Positions 1 through 7,897 are shown, counted from the first letter of the stretch. The stretch is DNA of 35,066 bases from Verrucomicrobiota bacterium (GCA_026397915.1 JAPLTX010000041.1:1-35066), one strand, 5' to 3'. Translations and numbers: made by a program. Notes: a model not told the origin generated them from the letters alone.

Positions 1-1
1 C

Positions 2-991
2 CAGCTCGACGTGCTCGCGCACTACGGCATCACCGAAGCGACGATGGGCGTGCCGATCAAGAGCAGCATGGAGGTGGTGGAACTCGGTCGCGACCCGGAG
101 CTTGGGTTCATTGTTTATCAGGACAAGAACGCCCGCGGCGTAGACGCCATCGTGCTGGTGAACCGCATCAAGCCGCACACGGATTTCCACGGACCGATTG
201 AGAGCGGGCTGATGAAGATGGCTACGATCGGCCTCGGCAAACAGAAGGGCGCGCACCAGTTCCATCAGGCCAGCGCGCGGATGAGCCACGCGAAGGCGTT
301 GGTGGCGGTCGCGCGCGAGGTGCTCAAGCTCAGCAAGATCGCGTTCGGCGTTGGCATCATCGAGAACCAGTTTCACAAGACCTCGCGCATCGTGGCAGTG
401 CCGACGGCGACGATGGAGAAAGAGGAGGTCGAACTGCTGAAAGTTGCGCGCGCCCTGTTGCCGCGGCTGCCGTTCGACGAGGTGGATTTGCTGATCGTGG
501 ACGAAATGGGCAAGAACTTCAGCGGCACCGGCATGGACACCAACGTCATCCGCCGCGAGATAGACGGCAGTTTCCTCAAGCCCGCTCCGAACGCCGCGCG
601 CCGGCTCTACGTCCGCTCGTTGCATCCCGACAGCTACGGCAACGCCGCCGGCATCGGCATGGCGGATTTCATCCATGAGCGGCTCTACAAGGCTGTGGAC
701 ACGAAGGCGACGTGGGTGAACACGATCACCGCGTTGACGCCGGTGAACGCGCGGATGCCGATGCATTTCCCGACTGACCGCGAGGCGCTGGAGGTGGCGT
801 TGTCCACGAGCGGCCTGCCCGATACGCGCAAAGTGAAGGCACTCTGGATCAAGAATACCCTGAGTTGCGAGACGGTGCTGGCGTCCGAAGCCTACCTTGA
901 AGAACTGGGCCGACGTTCCGACCTGCAAAAGAAGACCGAGCCTGCGCCGCTGGTGTTCGACGAGCGGGGCGATTTTGTGCCGGTGTTTTGA
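2..991 (+). CDS. LarA-like / DUF2088 (lactate racemase domain) protein, 5'-truncated by window edge
   Basis: The frame is open back to base 2, so the visible 329 residues are the C-terminal part of a longer protein; the GTG at 11 is probably an internal valine. The segments NRIKPHTDFHGPIESGL, MATIGLGKQKGA and DEMGKNFSGTGMDTNV are typical of the DUF2088/LarA superfamily. Its best-known member, LarA, uses a nickel-pincer nucleotide cofactor to racemise lactate. Many relatives act on other 2-hydroxy acids or are uncharacterised, so the substrate is not assigned. The missing N-terminus would carry part of the cofactor-binding domain. No lar maturation genes (larB, larC, larE) are in the window. 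It lies 165 bp upstream of carB on the same strand with no sign of a functional link. Confidence 0.7.
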   Translation, partial: QLDVLAHYGITEATMGVPIKSSMEVVELGRDPELGFIVYQDKNARGVDAIVLVNRIKPHTDFHGPIESGLMKMATIGLGKQKGAHQFHQASARMSHAKALVAVAREVLKLSKIAFGVGIIENQFHKTSRIVAVPTATMEKEEVELLKVARALLPRLPFDEVDLLIVDEMGKNFSGTGMDTNVIRREIDGSFLKPAPNAARRLYVRSLHPDSYGNAAGIGMADFIHERLYKAVDTKATWVNTITALTPVNARMPMHFPTDREALEVALSTSGLPDTRKVKALWIKNTLSCETVLASEAYLEELGRRSDLQKKTEPAPLVFDERGDFVPVF

Positions 992-1156
992 GCAGTTTGA
1001 GGTGGCGGCAGTGTTCAACCTCGTCGTTCCATATCTTGCTTCAACTCTCAGTGGGGGGAGGTTGCAGCCGATCACTAGTGGGCTGGCGCATTCAGCATCG
1101 GTTTTCTGTTGCCGCGCGGCGGGGGTTTCCGCATAGTCCACCGGCAAAATTTCGTT

Positions 1157-4100
1157 ATGCCCAAGCGCACTGACATCCATAAGATTCTGATCATCGGCTC
1201 CGGCCCCATCGTCATCGGGCAGGCGTGCGAATTTGACTACAGCGGCACCCAGGCGTGCAAAGCGCTCCGCGAGGAGGGCTTTGAGGTCGTGCTGGTGAAC
1301 TCGAACCCGGCCACCATCATGACCGACCCGGAGTTTGCCAACCGCACCTATATCGAGCCGATCACGCCCGAGGCCATCGAGAAGATCATCGAGCGCGCGC
1401 GGCCCGCTGCCCCCCTGCCGCCGCTCGGTGGGCAGACGGGGTTGAACGTTTCGATGGAACTCTGGAAGCGTGGCGTCCTCGACAAATACGGCGTCGAGAT
1501 GATCGGCGCGAAGGCCGAGGCCATCGCCAAGGGCGAGGATCGCGACCTGTTCAAGAAGGCGATGCAGCGCATCGGCCTCGACGTGCCGATCAGTGGCATC
1601 GCGCACAATCTCGACGAAGCGCGCGCCGTGGCGCGTGACATCGGCCGTTTGCCGCTCATCATCCGGCCGGCTTACACGCTCGGCGGCACGGGCGGTGGCA
1701 TCGCCTACAATCGCGAGGAATTCGACGCGATGGCGGCGCGCGGCATCGAGCTGTCGCCCATCTCGGAAGTGCTGATCGAGGAATCCCTCGTCGGCTGGAA
1801 AGAGTTTGAGATGGAGGTCATGCGCGACCGCATGGACAACTGCGTCGTCATTTGCTCCATCGAGAACTTCGACCCGATGGGCGTCCACACGGGCGACTCC
1901 ATCACCGTCGCGCCGATCCAGACGCTCACTGACAAGGAATATCAGGTGATGCGCGACGCGAGCTTTGCTTGCATCCGCGAGATCGGTGTCGAGACCGGCG
2001 GCTCGAACATCCAGTTCGCCGTCAATCCCGACAACGGTCGCATGACGATCATCGAGATGAACCCGCGCGTCAGCCGCAGCTCGGCGTTGGCGTCGAAGGC
2101 CACCGGTTTCCCGATCGCGAAGATCGCCGCCAAGCTCGCCGTCGGCTACACGCTCGATGAGATTCCCAACGACATCACGAAATCCACGCCGGCCAGCTTC
2201 GAGCCGACGATTGATTACGTCGTCGTGAAGATTCCGCGCTTCACGTTTGAGAAGTTCCCGAAAGCCGACGCAACGCTGACGACGCAGATGAAAAGCGTCG
2301 GCGAGGCGATGGCCATCGGCCGCACGTTCAAGGAGTCGCTACAAAAGGCGCTTCGCTCGCTGGAGATCAGCCGCTTCGGCCTCGGCGGCGACGGCAAGGC
2401 CGTGCGTATTGACGGCCAGCTCATCCAGGACGACGAGATTCTGCCGGTAGAGACGATCACGAAGAAACTCGTCACGCCAAACGCCGACCGCATTTTCTTC
2501 CTGCGTCACGCAATGCGCGCGGGCATGACCATTGATCAGATCTTCGACCTGACGAAGATTGACCGCTGGTTCCTGCACCACATGAAGGAGATCGTGGACT
2601 TCGAGGCGGAACTGGCGAAGGCGAAGACGCTGGATGGCCGGCTGCTCGCAGCCAAGCAGATGGGCTTCTCCGACCGCCAGCTCGCGAACCTCACCGGTTC
2701 CACCGAGGACGAGGTGCGCGCGACGCGCAAGAAAGCCGGCATCGTGCCGACCTATCGGCTCGTGGACACCTGCGCGGCGGAGTTCGAGGCTTACACGCCT
2801 TACTACTATTCGACCTACGGCGACGAGGACGAGACGCGCCAGAACGACAAGCGCAAGGTCATGATCCTCGGCGGCGGCCCGAACCGGATAGGGCAGGGGA
2901 TTGAGTTCGATTATTGCTGCGTCCACGCGGCGTTCGCGCTGAAGGAACTCGGCTTCGAGACGATCATGGTCAACTCCAACCCGGAGACCGTCTCCACCGA
3001 CTACGACACCAGCGACAAGCTCTACTTCGAGCCGCTGACGCTCGAGGACGTGCTGAACATCTACGAGCGCGAACAATGCTGGGGCGCCATCGCGCAGTTC
3101 GGCGGCCAGACACCGCTGAACCTCGCGCTGGGTTTGCAGAAGCACGGCGTCAACATCATCGGCACTTCGCCGCAGAACATCGAGATCGCGGAGGACCGGA
3201 AGTTCTTTGCCGCGATGCTCGACAAGCTGAAGATCCCGCAGCCGCCCAACGGCCTCGCCACCAACGAAGACGAGGCCGTCGCCGCCGCTGCCAAACTCGG
3301 CTACCCCGTGCTCGTGCGCCCGTCGTTCGTGCTTGGCGGACGCGCCATGCAGATCGTCTATAACGAGGAGGACCTCCGCCACTACATGCGCTTCGCCGTC
3401 GAGGCCTCGCACAGGCGGCCCGTCCTTGTGGACAAATTCCTCGACGACGCCATCGAAGTGGACGTGGACTGCATCGCCGACGTCGGCCTGCCCAACGGCG
3501 GCAATGTCGTCATCGGCGGCATTCTGGAGCACATCGAGTTTGCGGGCGTCCACAGCGGCGACGCGGCCATGGTCCTGCCGGCGCACACGCTTTCAAAGAA
3601 GGTCCTCCAGACCATCCGCGACTACACCGACGCCATGGCGCGCGAGCTGAAGGTCATCGGCCTTATGAACGTGCAGTATGCCGTCAAGGACAACATCGTT
3701 TATGTCCTCGAGGTCAACCCCCGCGCTTCCCGCACCGTGCCGTTTGTCAGCAAAGCCATCGGCGCGCCCCTGGCCAAGCTTGCCTCCAAGGTCATGACCG
3801 GCAAGACCCTGAAGGAACTCAAGTTCACCAAGGAGATCACGCCCAAGTATTACTCCGTCAAGGAGAGCGTCTTCCCCTTCAACCGCTTCTTCGGCGTGGA
3901 CATCATCCTCGGCCCGGAGATGAAGAGCACCGGCGAGGTGATGGGCATAGACGCCGACCTCGGCGTCGCCTACGCGAAGTCACAGATGGCCGCCCAGCCG
4001 CCCCTCCCCACCTCCGGCAACGTCTTCATCAGCGTCCGCGATTCCGACAAGAACGCCGTTCTTCCCGCCGCGCGCCTCTTGGGCGACCTCGGCTTCAACC

Positions 4101-4414
4101 TCTTCGCCACCGAAGGCACGGCCAAGGCCCTCGCCGCCGCCGGCGTCCCTGTCACCGCCCTCTTCAAGCTCACCGAAGGCCGGCCCAACGTCCTCGACAT
4201 GCTCAAGAACGGCGAGATCGCCCTCGTCATCAACACCCCCTCAGGCGACAAGGCCCCGCGCGCCGACGAGATTCGCATCCGCACCGCCGCCGTCCAGTGC
4301 CGCGTGCCGATCATGACCACCCTCACCAGCGCCGTCGCCGCCGTCCAAGGCATCGCCGCCCTCAAGAAACACGGCGTCACCGTCTGCAGCTTGCAGGAAT
4401 ATCACGCGAGGTAG
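1157..4414 (+). CDS. carB: carbamoyl-phosphate synthase large subunit
   Basis: CarB makes carbamoyl phosphate from bicarbonate, ammonia (delivered by the CarA glutaminase subunit) and two ATP, for pyrimidine and arginine synthesis. The 1085-residue length matches the family (about 1070). It shows the two-fold repeat: a carboxyphosphate half (residues 1-400, start [23 protein letters not shown]-grasp [15 protein letters not shown]), an oligomerisation segment (about 400-555), and a carbamoyl-phosphate half (about 556-935, start [20 protein letters not shown]). A C-terminal MGS-like allosteric domain follows. I chose the ATG at 1157 ([10 protein letters not shown]); an upstream in-frame start at 1109 would add 16 residues unlike the family. 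No clear Shine-Dalgarno is visible. Residues near 90-105 read [16 protein letters not shown] where the family usually has a PDA-LPT-GGQTALN pattern. The last 39 codons are duplicated at 7238-7357. carA is not adjacent. Confidence 0.97.
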   Translation: MPKRTDIHKILIIGSGPIVIGQACEFDYSGTQACKALREEGFEVVLVNSNPATIMTDPEFANRTYIEPITPEAIEKIIERARPAAPLPPLGGQTGLNVSMELWKRGVLDKYGVEMIGAKAEAIAKGEDRDLFKKAMQRIGLDVPISGIAHNLDEARAVARDIGRLPLIIRPAYTLGGTGGGIAYNREEFDAMAARGIELSPISEVLIEESLVGWKEFEMEVMRDRMDNCVVICSIENFDPMGVHTGDSITVAPIQTLTDKEYQVMRDASFACIREIGVETGGSNIQFAVNPDNGRMTIIEMNPRVSRSSALASKATGFPIAKIAAKLAVGYTLDEIPNDITKSTPASFEPTIDYVVVKIPRFTFEKFPKADATLTTQMKSVGEAMAIGRTFKESLQKALRSLEISRFGLGGDGKAVRIDGQLIQDDEILPVETITKKLVTPNADRIFFLRHAMRAGMTIDQIFDLTKIDRWFLHHMKEIVDFEAELAKAKTLDGRLLAAKQMGFSDRQLANLTGSTEDEVRATRKKAGIVPTYRLVDTCAAEFEAYTPYYYSTYGDEDETRQNDKRKVMILGGGPNRIGQGIEFDYCCVHAAFALKELGFETIMVNSNPETVSTDYDTSDKLYFEPLTLEDVLNIYEREQCWGAIAQFGGQTPLNLALGLQKHGVNIIGTSPQNIEIAEDRKFFAAMLDKLKIPQPPNGLATNEDEAVAAAAKLGYPVLVRPSFVLGGRAMQIVYNEEDLRHYMRFAVEASHRRPVLVDKFLDDAIEVDVDCIADVGLPNGGNVVIGGILEHIEFAGVHSGDAAMVLPAHTLSKKVLQTIRDYTDAMARELKVIGLMNVQYAVKDNIVYVLEVNPRASRTVPFVSKAIGAPLAKLASKVMTGKTLKELKFTKEITPKYYSVKESVFPFNRFFGVDIILGPEMKSTGEVMGIDADLGVAYAKSQMAAQPPLPTSGNVFISVRDSDKNAVLPAARLLGDLGFNLFATEGTAKALAAAGVPVTALFKLTEGRPNVLDMLKNGEIALVINTPSGDKAPRADEIRIRTAAVQCRVPIMTTLTSAVAAVQGIAALKKHGVTVCSLQEYHAR

Positions 4415-4521
4415 GGCGGGGCAGGACGGAAGACAGAAGTCAGTAGTCAGAAGTCAGAAGGGAAGAGCGGAAAGGTCACGCCACTCCTGAAGATCATGTT
4501 TCAAGCAGAGGAGTGGAACGC
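4294..4521 (+). repeat. Direct repeat copy 1: carB 3' end plus flank
   Basis: This segment comprises the last 39 codons of carB, the stop and about 105 bp of downstream DNA. It recurs at 7237-7457. In the coding part 7 of 120 bases differ, all in third positions and all synonymous. The non-coding part is more diverged and has small indels. It brackets the 2.7-kb stretch holding cassette-like genes A-D. Within it, 4481-4488 and 4509-4516 form a perfect 8-bp inverted repeat. Confidence 0.9.
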
Positions 4522-4550
4522 GGGTTCGCTAGGGCGAATGGTCAGGCGCT
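4521..4550 (-). repeat. Degenerate attC half-site (R''/L'' side) downstream of gene A
   Basis: Read on the minus strand, GCCTGACCATTCGCCCTAG then CGAACCCGCG aligns closely with the R''-L'' side of the complete site at 7898-7990 (GCCTAACCATGCGCTCCAG, CGAACCCGG). It lies just after the gene A stop, exactly where a cassette's attC should begin. The matching L'-R' half is missing; the sequence passes straight into the carB downstream flank. I infer a truncated terminal attC. Confidence 0.6.
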
Positions 4551-4564
4551 AGCGTTCGACACTT

Positions 4565-4828
4565 TCATTCTCTACGTGCTCGATCCAATAGAATGCCACC
4601 ACACAGCATGACAATCGCCGGTATAGCCATGGCTGATACCAAACGGCTCACGCCAAAAGCCGCCGTGTTTCTCTCTTCATCCATCTGCTTCCGTGTGAAT
4701 GTGTCTTGCTTGGGCAAAGCTATAGACTGCTTCAAGATCACAGCACATGCGAACTGTTCGGACATAGCGGCTTCCCCCGCGAGGAAAAGAAAACCACCAA
4801 TCAGAAAGATGTAGCCAATTATTCGCAT
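4565..4828 (-). CDS. Cassette gene A: small two-TM membrane protein, unknown
   Basis: 87 residues. An N-terminal hydrophobic segment (about residues 3-21, IIGYIFLIGGFLFLAGEAA) and a C-terminal one (about 65-82, LVSAMAIPAIVMLCGGILL) flank a charged middle of about 40 residues (KQDTFTRKQMDEERNT). This suggests a membrane hairpin with a soluble loop. I recognise no family. The ATG at 4828 follows AGGAGG by 11 nt; the alternative TTG at 4837 sits only 2 nt from it. That ribosome site is embedded in GTTAGGAGG, which also resembles an attC R' box, so the gene starts right at a cassette boundary. Confidence 0.6.
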   Translation of the reverse strand: MRIIGYIFLIGGFLFLAGEAAMSEQFACAVILKQSIALPKQDTFTRKQMDEERNTAAFGVSRLVSAMAIPAIVMLCGGILLDRARRE

Positions 4829-4867
4829 GATGTGCAATGCCTCCTAACATCCGTCTTCCTCTTTGCT

Positions 4868-4960
4868 TTCTTATGCGGCGACAGCGGTGCGGCGGTGACG
4901 ACTGGATGACTGTGTGGCTCGTTCACTTCGCTCATAATCTTCTCCGGGCATAGTTCACCC
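4868..4960 (-). repeat. Palindromic spacer, type 2, copy 1
   Basis: About 90 bp that recur at 5526-5618 with close to 88% identity. The core is an imperfect palindrome from TTATGCG (4871-4877) to CTCATAA (4931-4937), 67 bp end to end. Its size and twin-arm layout resemble attC, but the box sequence differs from the GTTAGGC family in the right half of the array. A 26-codon reading frame (4951-4871, minus) spans it; the two copies differ by four non-synonymous changes, arguing against a conserved peptide. Confidence 0.65.
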
Positions 4961-4993
4961 CGCTGCCTGCTCTCGCAAGCGGTTTCCGTTTCT

Positions 4994-5017
4994 GTAGAGG
5001 CGGCGTCTCACCGCCGG
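4994..5017 (+). repeat. GTAG-headed REP-like hairpin
   Basis: GTAG is followed by a GC-rich hairpin, stem GGCGG (4999-5003) with CCGCC (5011-5015). Nearly the same element is at 11883-11906, both preceded by TTTCTGTAG or TTCTGTAG. The GTAG head next to an imperfect palindrome is the known layout of REP sequences served by RAYT transposases; none is in the window. Confidence 0.5.
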
Positions 5018-5085
5018 GGGTGGGTCGCTGCATCTGTTCGCGCAGCGCGCACTCCTTCCGGTGGTCATCCGATCCGAACCCGATG

Positions 5086-5108
5086 CTCCTGAAGTTCATG
5101 GTTCAAGC
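5086..5108 (+). repeat. 23-bp copy of the carB-flank sequence
   Basis: The string CTCCTGAAGWTCATGKTTCA plus AGC appears here, at 4484-4506 and at 7420-7442, with one or two mismatches. The other two copies sit inside the carB 3' duplications; this one lies alone downstream of gene B. It suggests an older, more eroded exchange boundary. Confidence 0.6.
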
Positions 5109-5147
5109 GGCACGTAAACCTGCCCGCAAATCGTTATAGTGATTTGA

Positions 5148-5492
5148 TTAGACCTTGTCCTTCTCACGTTCAATCCACCTGCCACAACTCGCAGCGTCAA
5201 CCAAATCTTGCACTGTGATGGGCGACTTCCCCACGGCATCACTGCCGAACACCTTCCGAACGACCCAACGCGCACCAGCATCCAACTCTGAGCCGAAATG
5301 ATTGGCGAAACAAAGCGACGAGAAATCTACGTGAAACCGCTCGGCGAAGGCGGTCAGCATCTCCTCCGCGTCGTCAGCATCAATGCCGAGGTCGTGCAAT
5401 AACCGTGTGTGCGGCGTTATTCGCTCGGGGCGCACGCGCCACTGCTCGCACAAAAACTCCCGCACTTGATCGAATGTGACTGGAGTGCTCAC
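5148..5492 (-). CDS. Cassette gene B: DUF1493-like, acyl-carrier-protein-fold protein
   Basis: 114 residues from the GTG at 5492 (MSTPVTFDQV); a TTG at 5504 would add four. The pattern VREFLCEQWRV, then RLLHDLGIDADDAEEML, then FAERFHVDFS, resembles the helix I-loop-helix II layout of acyl carrier proteins and of DUF1493 proteins. At the place of the phosphopantetheine serine in the DSL motif there is aspartate (GIDADD), so it should not carry the prosthetic group. The function of such serine-less ACP-like proteins is unknown. The start codon lies 3 nt after GTTAGAA (5502-5496), a cassette-boundary-like heptamer. The next gene, C, also encodes ACP-like segments. Confidence 0.65.
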   Translation of the reverse strand: MSTPVTFDQVREFLCEQWRVRPERITPHTRLLHDLGIDADDAEEMLTAFAERFHVDFSSLCFANHFGSELDAGARWVVRKVFGSDAVGKSPITVQDLVDAASCGRWIEREKDKV

Positions 5493-5525
5493 GAGTTCTA
5501 ACAATTATTCGGCTTCCTCTTTAAC

Positions 5526-5626
5526 GTCTTATGAGGTGACAGCGGTGCGGCGGTGACGCTTTGATGACTGTGTGGCTCGTTCACTTCGCTCATAACCTTC
5601 GCCGGGCATAGTCCTCCCGGCGGCTC
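5526..5626 (-). repeat. Palindromic spacer, type 2, copy 2
   Basis: A close copy of 4868-4960. The outer arms are TTATGAG (5529-5535) and CTCATAA (5589-5595), perfectly complementary; a second short pair GTGA/TCAC follows after an asymmetric spacer. Its right part (5604-5626) also matches the short GGGCATAGTCCTCCCGGCGG element found before genes C and D. It lies between gene C (stop at 5646) and gene B. Confidence 0.65.
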
Positions 5627-5645
5627 GGCATTGAATGCTCGCCCA

Positions 5646-6305
5646 TTATTCCATCCCCAAATCCTTCACGAAGTGCGCGTCCTCGCGATAGACTCCGTCC
5701 TTAAGTCCAAGTATCTCGATAACTGTCTTCTTCACCAATGTGGCTACTTGATCGCGTGTCCACGAGATCGCATCGGATGTCGCCACGAAAGGAACAAGTT
5801 CTCGGACTCTTGTGTAGCGGCGGGGAATCAGCGTGCCATAAGGGCGAGTGAGCCTAGTTCCCAGAAACGCAACCAGCACCGTGCAAACGACTGACGTGAG
5901 CAAATGACCTGCTGCGAAGAAGCCGCAAAATGTGAGGATGGATAGAATCCAGATGGCACCAACGAGCCACAAGGGTCTCTCCAGTTTGGGCCAGCTTCTT
6001 GCCTGCACGGCGTTCTTGAGGTCGTTCCAGACTTCTCGTTCCGGCCGGCCGGCCACGAAGGACCGGATATCGGTGTCGAGCGTTACACTCCGCCGCGCAA
6101 CACCCAACGTCCCCTTCAGCCCCTTTCGCAGTAGATAGAACGCGCGCTGCGACACACACACGCGTTCATCGCTGGCGCGTAGCTTGGCGAAGATCAGGTC
6201 AATCAATGAGCCGGGAGTGGCGCACTCCCGCGCTTCTCCATCGCTGATCGTCACGCCGAAGCCCTCTTCAAGGGCCATCACGATTTCAACACCATCAAGT
6301 CCCAT
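5646..6305 (-). CDS. Cassette gene C: membrane protein with split or permuted ACP-like ends
   Basis: 219 residues. The N-terminus, MGLDGVEIVMALEEGFGVTI then TPGSLIDLIFAKL (residues 1-42), looks like the second half of an acyl carrier protein, starting at the DSL motif. The last about 37 residues (183-219, TRDQVATLVKKTVIEILG ... REDAHFVKDLGME) look like the first half, ending at that motif. Two membrane segments (about 112-131 and 134-151) lie between. I read this as an ACP-like fold cut at the prosthetic-group loop and joined through a membrane hairpin; the serine is absent (GLDG). The ATG at 6305 has GAGG 10 nt upstream. Function is unknown; neighbour B is also ACP-like. Confidence 0.6.
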   Translation of the reverse strand: MGLDGVEIVMALEEGFGVTISDGEARECATPGSLIDLIFAKLRASDERVCVSQRAFYLLRKGLKGTLGVARRSVTLDTDIRSFVAGRPEREVWNDLKNAVQARSWPKLERPLWLVGAIWILSILTFCGFFAAGHLLTSVVCTVLVAFLGTRLTRPYGTLIPRRYTRVRELVPFVATSDAISWTRDQVATLVKKTVIEILGLKDGVYREDAHFVKDLGME

Positions 6306-6353
6306 AGCTTATAAACCTCAATGTGTTCCATCCTCATCCACTTCGCTTTCTGC

Positions 6354-6394
6354 GGGCATAGTCCTCCCGGCGGCTGGCGGGGGCAAGCGGGAAA
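6354..6394 (-). repeat. 41-bp upstream element, copy before gene C
   Basis: On the minus strand it reads TTTCCCGCTTGCCCCCGCC then AGCCGCCGGGAGGACTATG. It recurs at 7122-7162 before gene D with about 37 of 41 bases identical, and in shortened form at 5604-5626. It always ends in AGGACTATG or a variant, which imitates a ribosome site and start, but the frame here stops after 13 codons. Confidence 0.65.
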
Positions 6395-6428
6395 CGAAAA
6401 CGGAGGTGTTGCAGTTGTTGCGACACAC

Positions 6429-7079
6429 TCATAGAGCGCCGGAACGGGCGACGATGGTGAAGATGGTTGCGTCGGCTGCGATGTGGGCGATGATCGGCAA
6501 ACCGAGGCCGCGACTGGTCGCCCGCAGCCAGCCGAGGCAAACACCGTAGATGCCGGCGAGGACAGCGCCGAGTGCTCCAGGCGGGTAGCCGTGCATGTGC
6601 CCGTAGCCAAAAACGAGGGCTGTGACAGCGATTGCTGCCCCAATACCCCACTGCGACTCCACCGCATCGAACAAGATGCCGCGGAAGATGAGTTCCTCAA
6701 ACAACCCGTTGAAGAGGGAGAATAGAACGCCGATTGCGAGAACACCCAGCGCAGGCATGGCCAGAAAGCGACCGAAGCCGCTAACGTCGGGGTGCGCGAG
6801 GGAATGGAACGCGACCAGCGCCGCACACGAAACAACACTGACGCCGAACGTGGCTGCAACGGTGAAAGTCGAGACGCGTCCAAAGCTCCACGGGCGGAAC
6901 GTCGCGCGCAACGGCGGCACGATTGCGACGAGCGCAGAGTAGCCCAACAGGGGAACGATCCAGAGGAACGGCCAGTTGCGAAAAGCGGGAACTAGCATGG
7001 CGACAGTCATGAACCCGACGAGCACCAATGCGTGCGCTGGTCTCCAGTCTGTTCGACTCTTAGCTTGGTTCCCGTTCAT
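6429..7079 (-). CDS. Cassette gene D: CPBP-family (CAAX protease / YdiL-like) intramembrane metalloprotease
   Basis: 216 residues and strongly hydrophobic, with about six to eight membrane segments. The three CPBP motifs are present: EELIFRG (residues 128-134, EExxxR), a histidine in FGYGHMHGY (H161), and HIAADA (H199). Known members process prenylated proteins in eukaryotes; in bacteria many sit beside bacteriocin genes as immunity or maturation factors, and others are regulators. No bacteriocin gene is adjacent, so the role is open. I chose the ATG at 7079; the alternative at 7127 would translate part of a repeated element (7122-7162), which makes it less likely. No strong Shine-Dalgarno is seen. 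The stop at 6429 precedes the 41-bp element of gene C. Confidence 0.8.
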   Translation of the reverse strand: MNGNQAKSRTDWRPAHALVLVGFMTVAMLVPAFRNWPFLWIVPLLGYSALVAIVPPLRATFRPWSFGRVSTFTVAATFGVSVVSCAALVAFHSLAHPDVSGFGRFLAMPALGVLAIGVLFSLFNGLFEELIFRGILFDAVESQWGIGAAIAVTALVFGYGHMHGYPPGALGAVLAGIYGVCLGWLRATSRGLGLPIIAHIAADATIFTIVARSGAL

Positions 7080-7121
7080 AAAACACATGCAACTATGACC
7101 AACTTCCACTTCATCTTCTCT

Positions 7122-7162
7122 GGCCATAGTCCTCGCCGCGGCTGGCGGGGGCAAGCGGGAAA
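7122..7162 (-). repeat. 41-bp upstream element, copy before gene D
   Basis: Near-identical to 6354-6394, ending on the minus strand in GCGAGGACTATGGCC. Here the frame stays open into gene D, so it could act as an alternative translation start (7127), though the repeat nature suggests a spacer. Confidence 0.65.
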
Positions 7163-7236
7163 GGGGCGGGGGAGGGAAGCTCTCAGCGGTCAGCTTTCAA
7201 TTGTCAGCCGAGCGGTTTGTTGGCGCACACGCGCAC

Positions 7237-7457
7237 CCAGTGCCGCGTGCCGATCATGACCACTCTCACCAGCGCCGTCGCCGCCGTCCAAGGCATCGCC
7301 GCGCTGAAGAAGCACGGCGTAACCGTCTGCAGCTTGCAGGAGTATCACGCGAGATAGGGCGGGGCAGGACGGAAGACAGTAGTCAGAAGTCAGCAGGGAG
7401 GAGCGGGAAGGTCATGCCGCTCCTGAAGATCATGGTTCAAGCAGAGGGTGGAACGCG
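7237..7457 (+). repeat. Direct repeat copy 2: carB 3' end plus flank
   Basis: Second copy of 4294-4521. Homology starts at CCAGTGCCGCGTGCC and runs through the stop and about 100 bp of flank to GTGGAACGCG (7448-7457). It then gives way directly to the R' end of the attC site at 7461-7586, whereas copy 1 gives way to an attC R''/L'' half. Confidence 0.9.
7238..7357 (+). pseudogene. carB C-terminal fragment (39 codons plus stop)
   Basis: Encodes [20 protein letters not shown] ... CSLQEYHAR and stop, identical in protein sequence to the last 39 residues of carB. The seven base differences (ACC/ACT, GCC/GCG, CTC/CTG, AAA/AAG, GTC/GTA, GAA/GAG, AGG/AGA) are all synonymous. That is what is expected of the displaced end of a once complete, selected carB rather than a decayed copy. 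It has no start and no upstream carB sequence beyond 7237, so it cannot yield CarB. Confidence 0.92.
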
Positions 7458-7460
7458 ATG

Positions 7461-7586
7461 CGTCAACGACCAAGCTCAGCGACCGCCGCTGGAAACACCC
7501 GGTCGGCTGCAACAGTCGCGGACAAATTACCTGAACCGTCCGCCTGCCCAGCGGGGCGGCGGTTCGCTGCAGCGCTCTGGTTAGGC
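7461..7586 (-). repeat. attC-like recombination site of cassette E
   Basis: On the minus strand: R'' GCCTAAC (7586-7580), L'' arm CAGCGAACCGCCGC, a variable middle, L' arm GCGGCGGTCGCTGAGCTTGG, and a degenerate R' GTTGACG (7467-7461). The inner arms pair over 13 bp with one base unpaired, as in functional attC stems. Total 126 bp. The R' box abuts the carB-fragment flank, so this is the last site on this side of the array. Confidence 0.72.
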
Positions 7587-7605
7587 GGATAAATCATGGA
7601 TATAG

Positions 7606-7887
7606 TCAGTGCGAAAAATGAAAATAACAATACACACAAACTGCGGCTAATAGCAGCGATGATAATGACAAGACTGCCGCAGTGACTGTGCCGCAGCGAC
7701 TCTCAGACCAACGGCGTGTGAAATCTTCTTTGGTAAGCCCGAACCGAGACCAAAATGACTCTTCTGCGTCTAAAAACCGAACCCACAAGTGACGGTGGTA
7801 GATAATGACGTAGAAAACAACTCCCCAGAATGCTCCATGAGCTAAGTAGAACCAGAACAGCCATAAAAATGAAGGATCATGATTCAT
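7606..7887 (-). CDS. Cassette gene E: small two-TM membrane protein, unknown
   Basis: 93 residues. Hydrophobic segments at about 7-29 (FLWLFWFYLAHGAFWGVVFY) and 67-88 (TVTAAVLSLSSLLLAAVCVY) flank a charged loop with LDAEESFWSRFGLTKEDF. The product should sit in the inner membrane as a hairpin. I recognise no family. The ATG at 7887 lies 10 nt after the GTTAGGC box of the neighbouring attC, and the stop is 19 nt before its own attC, so this is a textbook cassette layout. Translation signals are weak, as is usual for cassettes. Confidence 0.62.
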   Translation of the reverse strand: MNHDPSFLWLFWFYLAHGAFWGVVFYVIIYHRHLWVRFLDAEESFWSRFGLTKEDFTRRWSESRCGTVTAAVLSLSSLLLAAVCVYCYFHFSH

Positions 7888-7897
7888 ACGTGCAGCC

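Noticed and set aside
2339..3586. 415-codon minus-strand open frame opposite carB
   Set aside because: Shadow of carB codon structure in a GC-rich gene; no family resemblance, and the sense strand encodes a fully conserved CarB.
4871..5609. Two 26-codon peptides (MPGEGYERSERATQSSKR type) in the type 2 palindromes
   Set aside because: The copies differ by four non-synonymous and two synonymous changes, and the ribosome-site spacing is poor; the palindrome explains the conservation better.
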